Assembly: GCA_905234735.1 (NCBI GenBank)
Contig: CAJOJA010000019.1
Coordinates: 19,890-83,889 of the forward strand
DNA length: 64,000 nt
Origin: an uncultured Bacteroidaceae bacterium
GTDB taxonomy: Bacteria; Bacteroidota; Bacteroidia; Bacteroidales; Bacteroidaceae
Direction of reading: 5' to 3'
Below, piece after piece: positions 36,518 to 44,322 of the stretch; positions within the stretch are counted from its first letter, which is position 1; each line of letters opens with the position of its first letter. The notes beneath the pieces were generated by a model, which had not been told where the DNA came from, did not search any database, and saw only the letters and a program-made list of their open reading frames with translations. Made by a program: the position numbers and the translations under genes.

Positions 36518-37753
36518 TCAGCCCCTTTTCTTCATGACTGCATTTACAACACGGATACTGGAGACGAGTTTGTCGGTCGAGGTGAATACATCCACATTCC
36601 AAACATGGCTGGAACGTCCGAGATGGACGGGTGTGCAGACGGCACGTACGGTGTCGCCCTCAAGAGCACTTGAGACGTGGTTGCCGCTGACCTGCATTCC
36701 TACCACAGCCTCATCGGGCTGGCAGGCAATCATCGAACCCAGTCCGGCTACTGTTTCGGCCAGAGCCAGTGTGGCTCCGCCGTGCAGGATGCCGAAGGGT
36801 TGACGCGTACGATGGTCAACGGGCATGGTGGCTTCCACGCGCTCCTTGCTGGCAAAGGTGTATTGTATGCCCAGATTGCCCATCAGCGTAGAACCGCTTT
36901 GAGCATTCATGGCATCGATGGGAATGTCGGCTACGCGAACTTCCTGCATGATGGCTTTCTCTATGGCCAGGGCTGCACCGTCTTCGTCGTTGGAGAGGGT
37001 GGTGAAGTCGGCACAGCGGCGCACGGCGGCTGTTGCGTTGGCCATGGCTACACCCGTTCCGGCCATCTGAATCATGTTAACGTCGGCTTCACCATCACCG
37101 ATGGCCAGCACTTCGTCCATGCCGATGCCCATCTTCTGCACCAAGGCACTCATGGCGTAGCTCTTACCTACCTGATAGCCCACGATTTCCAAATAGTAGG
37201 GATTGGAGTGAATGGTGTCCATAACACCGGCCAAATGGCGCTGCATGTGCTGTTCCAGACTGGCCAGTGCCTGTTCGTCGTCGCTGACGAGCATAACCTC
37301 GGCAGGCCAGTCGTCCATCGACAACGACAATATATCGTCTTGGCGCAGGGTCATACCATTCATCTGGGCTTCGTCCACAACGTGGGGATTCGCGATGTCG
37401 GTTGACACTACTTCATTGCCATCGTAGTAGGCCATGGTGAAGCCCATCTTTGTAGCTTTCTTCTCCAAATAGGGAACCATCTGCGGGTCAATGCGGCGCT
37501 CGAAGATGATTTGTCCCGTCTTGGCTTCCATCACCTGTGCACCATTGTACGAGATGATGTAACCCTCGTACACGCCCAAATCAATAGCTTTGGCCAATGG
37601 GAGTATGCCGTAGGTGGGTCGGCCCGAAGCCAGTGCCACTCGGATACCCATTTGTTGAACCTTGCGCAGGGTTTGCACCGTGCGCTTTGAAATCTCGCGG
37701 TTGCTGTTCAGCAGGGTGCCGTCAACGTCAAGAACAATGAGTTTGTACTTCAT
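36518..37753 (-). CDS. HAD-IIB phosphatase fused to hotdog thioesterase
   Basis: The protein is 411 aa. Residues 1-270 are a Cof-type HAD phosphatase (DVDGTLL, ASGRPT, VGKSYAM, GDGEADVNM). Residues 275-411 are a PaaI/MenI-type hotdog thioesterase (FGILHGGATLALAET with the catalytic Glu; VVGMQVSGNHVSSALEG; HLGRSSHVWNVDV). The thioesterase half resembles DHNA-CoA hydrolases, suggesting a role in menaquinone synthesis, but the substrate of the phosphatase half is not evident. Such fusions occur in other Bacteroidetes. Downstream on the same strand is the xylan enzyme, behind its own promoter. Confidence 0.88.
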   Translation of the reverse strand: MKYKLIVLDVDGTLLNSNREISKRTVQTLRKVQQMGIRVALASGRPTYGILPLAKAIDLGVYEGYIISYNGAQVMEAKTGQIIFERRIDPQMVPYLEKKATKMGFTMAYYDGNEVVSTDIANPHVVDEAQMNGMTLRQDDILSLSMDDWPAEVMLVSDDEQALASLEQHMQRHLAGVMDTIHSNPYYLEIVGYQVGKSYAMSALVQKMGIGMDEVLAIGDGEADVNMIQMAGTGVAMANATAAVRRCADFTTLSNDEDGAALAIEKAIMQEVRVADIPIDAMNAQSGSTLMGNLGIQYTFASKERVEATMPVDHRTRQPFGILHGGATLALAETVAGLGSMIACQPDEAVVGMQVSGNHVSSALEGDTVRAVCTPVHLGRSSHVWNVDVFTSTDKLVSSIRVVNAVMKKRG

Positions 37754-37766
37754 AGTATAGCTTTTT

Positions 37767-37809
37767 ATTTATGAGTCTTATAGGGCTTATGAGTCTTATA
37801 GGGCTTATG
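37767..37809. repeat. Tandem GAGTCTTATAGGGCTTAT repeat
   Basis: Two copies of an 18-19 bp unit (ATGAGTCTTATAGGGCTT) between the HAD gene and dacB, running into the dacB stop region. A related tract lies at 42273-42312. Confidence 0.7.
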
Positions 37810-39040
37810 GAGCACACAATACCTCGCACACCTTATCCTGCCAGTCACGACCTTGCGAGGTCTTCTGCACGCCTTGGTTGATAATGCTGAAGACCAGCAC
37901 GTGACCTTCTGGTGAAGTGGCGTAGCCGGACAGACTGCTGATGCCGTCCACGGTCCCCGTCTTGGCATGTACGTTGTTTTGAGCTGCTGTGCGGCGCATG
38001 CGTTTTTCCAGCGTTCCGTCTACTCCGGCTATGGGCAGTGATTGATAGAGGCTTTCACGAATTTGCTCGTTTCCCCAGGCATAGGCGAGCATTCGTACGA
38101 GTAATTCGGGTGTCACATAGTTATAGAGCGACAGCCCACTGCCGTCTGCTATCTGGTAAAGGGCAGGCGAGAGACCAATGTGGCGGATGAGTACGTCGAC
38201 ATACGACGAGGATTCCTTGCGTCCCACGTTGCGTCGGCCTCCGATGGCTCCCAGTTGGTAGAAGAGACTCTCGGCATAGTAGTTATCACTCTTCTTCATC
38301 ATACGCTGCAGCACGTCGTTCACGGTGTGTGTGGCTTCGCAGAAGGGCTGAATGCCTATGGGACAAGTTTCCTGTACCACACGATCTGGGCTGATGCCTC
38401 GGATGCCTGCTTGGTTCAGTGCGTCCATAAATTCGCTTTCGAATTTGTCGTGTTTGTCCACGAGCAAAGGCTTCAAGGGGGTTACGTCGTCGTCCCAGCA
38501 CCATCCCCATCCGCGTTCGTTCTGATTCTTGAACGAGAGATCCAGTCCGAGGATGCCGGAAATGCTGTCGATGCCTGCCTCGTTCAGAGCCTTTGCTATA
38601 CCATACACCTCGCCTTGCGAAAGCATTGGATCCATACCGCCCACGACGTAGACATCGCCCCAAAGTACACTGTCGCGGATTTCGCCCCTCAGCATCACTT
38701 GTGTCTTCAGTCGGTAGTTGCTTCCCAAATGGTGCAGGGCCGTAATGGCTGTTATCACTTTCTGGCAACTGGCCGGACGCATACGGTGGTGGTGGTTTAC
38801 ACAGAAAAGGTCGCGTCCGAGCGTCAGGTCGTGAACTATGAGTCCCAATTGCGTGGTTTCGAATAGGGGCAGATTAATGAGCGAATCCAGTTGTCGCTGC
38901 ATGCGGCCCGTCCATGTCGTCGTATCGTCCAGCAGAATGGTATTTTCATTGTATCGGACGGGAAATGATGCAGTCACATCGGCCTGGACGGGAACTATTA
39001 TGTATACTAATAAATATAGAATAAGGATGTATTGTCGCAT
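37805..39040 (-). CDS. dacB: D-alanyl-D-alanine carboxypeptidase/endopeptidase (PBP4, family S13)
   Basis: The protein is 411 aa with an N-terminal signal peptide (MRQYILILYLLVYIIVPVQA). The three penicillin-binding motifs are present: SxxK as PASCQKV, SxN as KKSDNYYAES and KTG as VHAKTGTVDG; between motifs one and two is the inserted domain typical of S13 enzymes. It would trim or cleave peptidoglycan cross-links in the periplasm. A near-consensus -7 element (TAACTTTA, 39069-39062) lies upstream. Confidence 0.92.
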   Translation of the reverse strand: MRQYILILYLLVYIIVPVQADVTASFPVRYNENTILLDDTTTWTGRMQRQLDSLINLPLFETTQLGLIVHDLTLGRDLFCVNHHHRMRPASCQKVITAITALHHLGSNYRLKTQVMLRGEIRDSVLWGDVYVVGGMDPMLSQGEVYGIAKALNEAGIDSISGILGLDLSFKNQNERGWGWCWDDDVTPLKPLLVDKHDKFESEFMDALNQAGIRGISPDRVVQETCPIGIQPFCEATHTVNDVLQRMMKKSDNYYAESLFYQLGAIGGRRNVGRKESSSYVDVLIRHIGLSPALYQIADGSGLSLYNYVTPELLVRMLAYAWGNEQIRESLYQSLPIAGVDGTLEKRMRRTAAQNNVHAKTGTVDGISSLSGYATSPEGHVLVFSIINQGVQKTSQGRDWQDKVCEVLCAP

Positions 39041-39113
39041 AAATTTTGATATGTTTTGCCGTAAAGTTACAAATTATTTGGGTACGAGATGCAATGATTT
39101 AACCTTTTTTATG

Positions 39114-39121
39114 TAATTTTG
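39114..39121 (+). promoter_or_regulatory. -7 box of nadB
   Basis: TAATTTTG, 22 nt before the ATG at 39144; no obvious -33 box. Confidence 0.35.
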
Positions 39122-39143
39122 TGCCGTAAATTGTAAAAGTACC

Positions 39144-40733
39144 ATGATACGTAAATTCGATTTTCTTATTATTGGCGGTGGTGTGGCCGGTATGAGCTAT
39201 GCCCTGAAGGTAGCAAAGTCAGGCAAGGGAAAGATAGCCTTGGTATGTAAAACTACGCTGGATGAAGCCAATACGGCAAAGGCCCAAGGCGGTATTGCCT
39301 CGGTGACGAATTTGGAGTTGGACAACTTTGAGAAGCACATTCAGGATACGATGGTGGCGGGTGACTACATCAGTGACCCGGCTGCTGTGGAACAAGTAGT
39401 GCGCAATGCTCCGCAGGGCATCAATGACTTGGTGAAATGGGGTGTGAACTTCGACAAGAAGGAGGATGGCGAGTTCGACCTGCACCGCGAGGGTGGGCAT
39501 TCCGAGTTTCGCATCCTGCACCATGCCGATGACACGGGCTTTGAGATTCAGCGCGGGCTGATGGAGGCCGTCAGACGGAACAAGAAGATAACCGTCCTGG
39601 AGAACCACTACGCCGTGGAAATCATCACGCAGCACCACCTGGGACGCGAGGTGAACCGCCACATGACGGACATCGAGTGCTACGGGGCCTACATTCTGGA
39701 TCCCGACACGCAGAAGGTGGATACCTTCCTGAGCCGTGTGACGTTGATGGCCACGGGCGGCACGGGAGCCGTATATGCCACCACGTCGAATCCCAACATT
39801 GCTACGGGCGACGGCATAGCGATGGTGTATCGCGCCAAGGGTATCGTGAAGGACATGGAGTTTGTACAGTTCCACCCGACGGTGCTCTTCAATCCGGCTG
39901 AGACACATCCCGCCTACCTCATCACCGAGGCCATGCGCGGCTATGGCGGTATATTGAAGTTACCCAATGGCGAGGAGTTCATGCAGAAGTATGACAAGCG
40001 ACTCTCGCTGGCTCCGCGTGACATCGTGGCACGGGCCATCGACCGCGAGATGAAGATTCACGGCATCGACCACGTCTGTCTCGACGTCACACATAAAGAC
40101 CCTGAGGAGACCAAGCATCACTTCCCCAACATCTACGCCAAGTGCCTCAGCATCGGTATCGACATCACGAAGCAGATGATTCCAGTCTGTCCCTCTGCTC
40201 ACTATATGTGCGGCGGCATCAAGGTGGATCTGAATGGTGAATCGACCATCCATCGCCTGTATGCCGTGGGCGAATGTTCGTGTACGGGGTTGCACGGTGG
40301 CAACCGTCTGGCTTCGAATTCACTCATCGAGGCCGTTGTCTATGCCGACGCAGCAGCCAAGCACTCTGTGGAGCACATCGACGACTACGCTTTCAACGAC
40401 CAGGTGCCCGAGTGGAACGACGAAGGAACGATGTCGAACGAGGAGAAGGTGTTGATTGCCCAGGATATGAGAGAGGTGGGACAAATCATGTCGAACTACG
40501 TGGGCATCGTGCGCAGCGACCTACGCCTGCACCGTGCCTGGACACGCCTCGACCTGCTGTACGAGGAGACGGAGGAACTCTTCAAGCGCGTGAAGCCGAC
40601 GAAAGACATCTGCGAACTGCGCAACATGATAAACGTGGGTTACCTCATCACGCGCCAAGCCCTGGAACGCAAGGAAAGCCGTGGCCTGCACTACACCGTG
40701 GACTATCCCAAGCACGCCTACGACCAGAAATAA
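39144..40733 (+). CDS. nadB: L-aspartate oxidase
   Basis: The protein is 529 aa. The FAD-binding start FLIIGGGVAGMSYALKVA, TTLDEANTAKAQGGIA, the substrate-pocket HREGGHSEFRILHHADDTG, MATGGTGAVY and GECSCTGLHGGNRLASNSL identify NadB of the succinate-dehydrogenase flavoprotein superfamily. It oxidises aspartate to iminoaspartate for NadA (30157-31152). The gene is separate from nadA and is monocistronic, closed by a strong terminator. Confidence 0.96.
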   Translation: MIRKFDFLIIGGGVAGMSYALKVAKSGKGKIALVCKTTLDEANTAKAQGGIASVTNLELDNFEKHIQDTMVAGDYISDPAAVEQVVRNAPQGINDLVKWGVNFDKKEDGEFDLHREGGHSEFRILHHADDTGFEIQRGLMEAVRRNKKITVLENHYAVEIITQHHLGREVNRHMTDIECYGAYILDPDTQKVDTFLSRVTLMATGGTGAVYATTSNPNIATGDGIAMVYRAKGIVKDMEFVQFHPTVLFNPAETHPAYLITEAMRGYGGILKLPNGEEFMQKYDKRLSLAPRDIVARAIDREMKIHGIDHVCLDVTHKDPEETKHHFPNIYAKCLSIGIDITKQMIPVCPSAHYMCGGIKVDLNGESTIHRLYAVGECSCTGLHGGNRLASNSLIEAVVYADAAAKHSVEHIDDYAFNDQVPEWNDEGTMSNEEKVLIAQDMREVGQIMSNYVGIVRSDLRLHRAWTRLDLLYEETEELFKRVKPTKDICELRNMINVGYLITRQALERKESRGLHYTVDYPKHAYDQK

Positions 40734-40736
40734 AAA

Positions 40737-40777
40737 AAAACGCCTCCCCGATTTCGATTCGGGGAGGCGTTTTTTTG
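40737..40777. terminator. Bidirectional terminator between nadB and trkH
   Basis: AACGCCTCCCCGA pairs perfectly with TCGGGGAGGCGTT around a 7-nt loop, with an A-run on the left and a T-run on the right, so it can end both convergent transcripts. Confidence 0.92.
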
Positions 40778-40780
40778 TTT

Positions 40781-42271
40781 CTACAATCGCCACGCCTTCG
40801 GCATGAAGAGGAAGAGGACGGTGAATATTTCGAGACGTCCGATGAGCATCAGGAAACTGAGCAACCACTTGCCTGCGGCCGGAACAGAGACGAAGTTACC
40901 GGCAGGTCCCAGTTCGCCCAGCGCAGGTCCTGTGTTGCCGAAACTGGAGACGACGGCACCAAAGGCTGTCGTCAGGTCGAAATCCATGAACATGGTCATC
41001 AGGAGACAACTGATAATGAGGATGAAGACGTAGATGACCAGATAGGACATCACGCGCCGGATGTGGTGTTCGGCTATGATTTGGCCGTTGAACTTGATGC
41101 TGATGACGGCATGGGGATGGAGATGGACACGAAATTCGCGCAGGGCGTATTTCAGGTAGATGAGCACACGCATCATCTTCATTCCACCTGCTGTGCTGAC
41201 GGTGCATCCTCCCAGAATCATCATAAGGATGGTGGGCATCCAGAAGGGTATTCCCCATCCCACATAGTCGAAGGATTGGGCCTGGAATCCACTGGAACTG
41301 ATGATGGTGGCCACGTGGAACAGACTGGTGCGGAAGATGTCCTCGCCCGTTTGTGGAACAGCCACACTGCCGTCGAACACCGTGAAGCGGAACATGAGGC
41401 AGAATATGGCCACCAGTCCCATCACCGTAAGCAGGAATCCTTTCACCTCCTCGTTCTTCAGACATAGCTTGCCGCGTCGTATGGAGAGATAATAGTATAT
41501 TCCAAAGTTGATGCTGGAAATGAGCATGAATATGGCACACACGTACTCGACATAAGCCGAATGGAAATAACCGATGCTGGCCGTGTGGGTACCAAATCCG
41601 CCCGTAGCAACGGTGGAGAGCGAGAAGCAAACGGAGTCGAACAAATTCATGGGACCAGCCCAGAACATCAGGGTACAGACGATGGTAAGGAAAAGATAGA
41701 TGAGCAGCAGTCGGCGCGAGGTGGCTCCAATCTTGGGCTGAAGCCGGTTAATCGTTAGGCCCGACATCTCGGCGATGAACATGGTGGAATTCTTCATGTC
41801 CCTGACCGGAAGCATGGCAAACGAGAAAACCACGATCCCCAATCCACCCATCCACTGCATCAGGCTGCGCCATAGCAGGATGCCGTGAGGCATGGCCTCG
41901 ATGTCGGGAATGATGGTGGCTCCCATGGTGCTGAATCCGCTCATGGTCTCGAAGTAGGCACTGGCGACGTCGACATCCAGACCTTTGTAAAGGATGAAGG
42001 GCAACATGCCGAAGGCCGAGAATACTACCCACGTCAGTCCAACGATGATGAACGAACCGCCGCGCGAGAGCTGCTTCTGGCTGCGTCCGAGTTCGGTGTG
42101 ACCATAGGCTGTGAGCAGGATTCCGGAGACAAAGGTGATGCCTGCCGTCACGGCAAAGGCTTTCCAGTCCTGTTCGCCTTCGGTGTAGTGGTAGTAGAAG
42201 GCCACGACAGCAACGAGAGCAATGAACAGGCTCTCCATCGTCAGCAACATGCCAAATATACTCTTCTTCAT
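40781..42271 (-). CDS. trkH: TrkH-type potassium uptake channel subunit
   Basis: The protein is 496 aa with about ten to twelve membrane helices in four pore-loop repeats: ETMSGFSTMGATI, STVATGGFGTHTASIG, ATIISSSGFQAQ and SSFGNTGPALGELGP, each with the selectivity-filter Gly. TrkH takes up K+ with the NAD-binding TrkA; no trkA is in the window. The upstream spacer to the radical SAM gene holds CTTATA-type repeats. Confidence 0.93.
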   Translation of the reverse strand: MKKSIFGMLLTMESLFIALVAVVAFYYHYTEGEQDWKAFAVTAGITFVSGILLTAYGHTELGRSQKQLSRGGSFIIVGLTWVVFSAFGMLPFILYKGLDVDVASAYFETMSGFSTMGATIIPDIEAMPHGILLWRSLMQWMGGLGIVVFSFAMLPVRDMKNSTMFIAEMSGLTINRLQPKIGATSRRLLLIYLFLTIVCTLMFWAGPMNLFDSVCFSLSTVATGGFGTHTASIGYFHSAYVEYVCAIFMLISSINFGIYYYLSIRRGKLCLKNEEVKGFLLTVMGLVAIFCLMFRFTVFDGSVAVPQTGEDIFRTSLFHVATIISSSGFQAQSFDYVGWGIPFWMPTILMMILGGCTVSTAGGMKMMRVLIYLKYALREFRVHLHPHAVISIKFNGQIIAEHHIRRVMSYLVIYVFILIISCLLMTMFMDFDLTTAFGAVVSSFGNTGPALGELGPAGNFVSVPAAGKWLLSFLMLIGRLEIFTVLFLFMPKAWRL

Positions 42272-42272
42272 C

Positions 42273-42312
42273 TTATACAGGTCTTATAAGTCCCATAGGT
42301 CCTATACCCCCT
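42273..42312. repeat. CTTATAAG/CCTATA repeat tract
   Basis: Short degenerate repeats of (G)TCTTATA and (G)TCCTATA/CCATAGG between trkH and the radical SAM gene, related to the tract at 37767-37809. Confidence 0.55.
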
Positions 42313-42313
42313 C

Positions 42314-43102
42314 CTAGTACGACACACTGCACGCTATACCCAATTGGCGCACGTGGTCGGCAATCGCGTCAAGCACCTCGGGCTTGGCCTTCTCCAGTCC
42401 CTGGACGGGTGTCTCGCGGTCCAGCGTGTACACCATCACCTGCCGGGGGCGTATCCGTCTTAGGGCTTCCAGCCATGGGCGGACATATTCGTCGCCCGTG
42501 TTGTCAAGGTTCCCCATTATGGGGGAATTCAGGGGGGCTCCCTGCAGGAACATGGTTTGGATAATCACTTTCGGGCTCATCTCGGCCAGATGTTCAATGA
42601 TACTCTCCACTTCGTAGTGCCCCTGGGGACGATCCAGGAATCGGATGTAGGCTTCGTTGGCGGTGTCCAGTTTCATGATGGGGTTGTCCGTCCGCATTAG
42701 TGCCTGACGCACCTTGGGACGGTGTACCTGTGTGGAATTGCTCAGCACCGAAATCTTGGCCTCGGAGCAGTAGCGGTCGCGCAGGGCTATCACGTCGTCC
42801 ACAATCTCAGGAAACTCCGGGTGCAGCGTCGGTTCACCATTTCCAGCAAAGGTCAGCACGTCCGGTTTAGGCCCTTCGGTGTGCATTTTCAGCAATTGGC
42901 GTTCCAGGACTTCGGTCACCTCCTGCCGAGTGGGCAGTGGCGACGAAGGTCTGCGTTCGGCATTCAGCCCACACTCGCAGTACAGGCAGTCGAACGAACA
43001 ACACTTACCGTCGCTTGGCAACAGGTTTATGCCCAGCGAAACACCCAGTCTCCGGCTATGTACGGGGCCGAATATGGGCGAAGGATAGATAATCGTACTC
43101 AT
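42314..43102 (-). CDS. Radical SAM protein (COG0731-like)
   Basis: The protein is 262 aa. The 4Fe-4S motif is CSFDCLYC (CxxxCxxC), followed by the SAM-binding FAGNGEPTLHPEF and SNSTQV. The N-terminal PIFGPVHSRRLGVSLGINLLP is typical of a widespread radical SAM group distantly related to wyosine synthases. The reaction is unknown. QGAPLNSPIMGNL in the C-terminal half is encoded by the 33-bp palindromic element and probably forms a surface loop. The -7 box (TACCTTTG, 43118-43111) ends only 8 nt before the ATG, with a TTTG 20 nt upstream of it, so the 5' leader is extremely short. Confidence 0.88.
   Translation of the reverse strand: MSTIIYPSPIFGPVHSRRLGVSLGINLLPSDGKCCSFDCLYCECGLNAERRPSSPLPTRQEVTEVLERQLLKMHTEGPKPDVLTFAGNGEPTLHPEFPEIVDDVIALRDRYCSEAKISVLSNSTQVHRPKVRQALMRTDNPIMKLDTANEAYIRFLDRPQGHYEVESIIEHLAEMSPKVIIQTMFLQGAPLNSPIMGNLDNTGDEYVRPWLEALRRIRPRQVMVYTLDRETPVQGLEKAKPEVLDAIADHVRQLGIACSVSY
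42509..42541. repeat. Palindromic element, copy 2, in the radical SAM gene
   Basis: Same 33-bp element as 5004-5036, read here as GAPLNSPIMGN; frame preserved. Confidence 0.7.
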
Positions 43103-43110
43103 TCTGCTTG

Positions 43111-43142
43111 CAAAGGTAATTCAATCCAAGCTAAAATGCAAA
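43111..43142 (-). promoter_or_regulatory. Promoter of the radical SAM gene
   Basis: TTTG (43142-43139), 20 nt, TACCTTTG (43118-43111): consensus in both boxes. Confidence 0.6.
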
Positions 43143-43163
43143 CTTTTCTGCATTTTATGACAT

Positions 43164-44123
43164 TCAGAGTTGTACGTCCTCGACACTGATGATGCCGTTC
43201 ACGATGGCGTAAATGGTGAGTCCAGCCGTGGCGTGGATGTCCAGTTTGCGGGAGATGTTGCGACGGTGGGTCATGACGGTGTTCACGGCGATGAACATAC
43301 GCTCAGCAATCTCTTTGTTGGATAGGCCCATGGCTACCAGTCGGATGACTTCGCGTTCGCGTTCGCTGAGCATTCCCTCCGGTTCTTCATTGGTGGTGGT
43401 GGGCTCTTCTCCCCTAATGGGTGGATTCAGGGGGGCCGTCTTTTCCAGCAATCGCACGCACTGACTGAACAGCATGTCCTCCATGTGGCAGTGGTTCAGG
43501 AAGTCCTCCTCCATCATGTATATGTCCATCAGTGCATCGCTCAGCAGGGCGGCATTCTGGTCCGAGGGGTAGTATTTGATGATGATGTTTTTCAGTTCCG
43601 TCAGACTGCGGTCGATGCTGGAGTGGCTGCCCTCGTGCTGAATGGTGATGTCGGAGAGGCTCTGTTCGCCGCGGTGTCCTTCGAGCAGTTGTTCCACGTA
43701 GGGATGTACGTGGATGTTCTCGTACTGCATGTGGCGTGTGACCTCGGCCATGTATTCGTCGTAGAACTTCAGGATGAGCATGGCAATCTGCGAGCGCATA
43801 TCGATGGCCTGAATCAGTTTGCGCCGTATGGCCGGCAGCCGGTAGTCGATGAAGTAGGTATGCGAATTTTTCAGGTAGCGCAGCATGGTGGGCAGGTCGA
43901 TATGCTCCACCATCTCGCTGATGTGAGCGTGATTGGTGTCGGTCAGGAAGTTCACGACCGTCAGAAACGTCGGAGCATCTACTCCAACGCTTTTGCAGGT
44001 TTCAGCCACTGTCTTGTCGCCGAAGCCCAGGGTGATGCCGAAGCGGCTTATCATCTGTAACATGCGGTAGTCATCACTGATGACGTCGCTCATAGGGTCT
44101 GTTTCGTGGTATCGTCCTGTCAT
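43164..44123 (-). CDS. Hemerythrin (RIC/YtfE-like)-LuxR transcriptional regulator
   Basis: The protein is 319 aa. Residues about 20-65 resemble the N-terminal ScdA/YtfE segment. Residues 80-228 form a hemerythrin-like four-helix bundle with spaced ligands: His88, His131-x3-Glu135, His163/His167 and His211-x3-Glu215, the pattern for a di-iron site. Residues 250-319 are a LuxR/FixJ HTH (LSEREREVIRLVAMGLSNKEIAE, VNTVMTHRRNISRKL). The linker (PLNPPIRGE) is encoded by the palindromic element. It probably senses O2, NO or iron status. It is divergent from the porin-imelysin-di-haem operon, a plausible target. A -7 box (TACCTTTG, 44170-44163) lies 40 nt upstream. Confidence 0.85.
   Translation of the reverse strand: MTGRYHETDPMSDVISDDYRMLQMISRFGITLGFGDKTVAETCKSVGVDAPTFLTVVNFLTDTNHAHISEMVEHIDLPTMLRYLKNSHTYFIDYRLPAIRRKLIQAIDMRSQIAMLILKFYDEYMAEVTRHMQYENIHVHPYVEQLLEGHRGEQSLSDITIQHEGSHSSIDRSLTELKNIIIKYYPSDQNAALLSDALMDIYMMEEDFLNHCHMEDMLFSQCVRLLEKTAPLNPPIRGEEPTTTNEEPEGMLSEREREVIRLVAMGLSNKEIAERMFIAVNTVMTHRRNISRKLDIHATAGLTIYAIVNGIISVEDVQL
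43409..43438. repeat. Palindromic element, copy 3, in the hemerythrin-LuxR linker
   Basis: A diverged copy of the 33-bp element, read as APLNPPIRGE between the sensor and DNA-binding domains. Confidence 0.65.
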
Positions 44124-44220
44124 GGTTAAATTCTTAATTCAAGAGTGTATAATTTTATACTGCAAAGGTACAAAAAAACGTCTTGTTTCACCAATTTTGA
44201 TTAAGGGAAAAGTCTCGATG

Positions 44221-44277
44221 ACCCATAAAATCACGAATTTTGGGTATTGCACAGTCTGGTAAAAGGTAGTACTTTTG
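44221..44277 (+). promoter_or_regulatory. Porin operon promoter with upstream inverted repeat
   Basis: ACCCA-T-AAAAT ... ATTTTGGGT (44221-44245) is an inverted repeat with a one-base bulge, just upstream of ATTG (44246-44249), 20 nt, TACTTTTG (44270-44277). It is a candidate binding site for the divergent hemerythrin-LuxR regulator. Confidence 0.45.
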
Positions 44278-44322
44278 CAGCCGGATAACCAAAATTATGT
44301 ACAAAAACTATTACGGACGACA

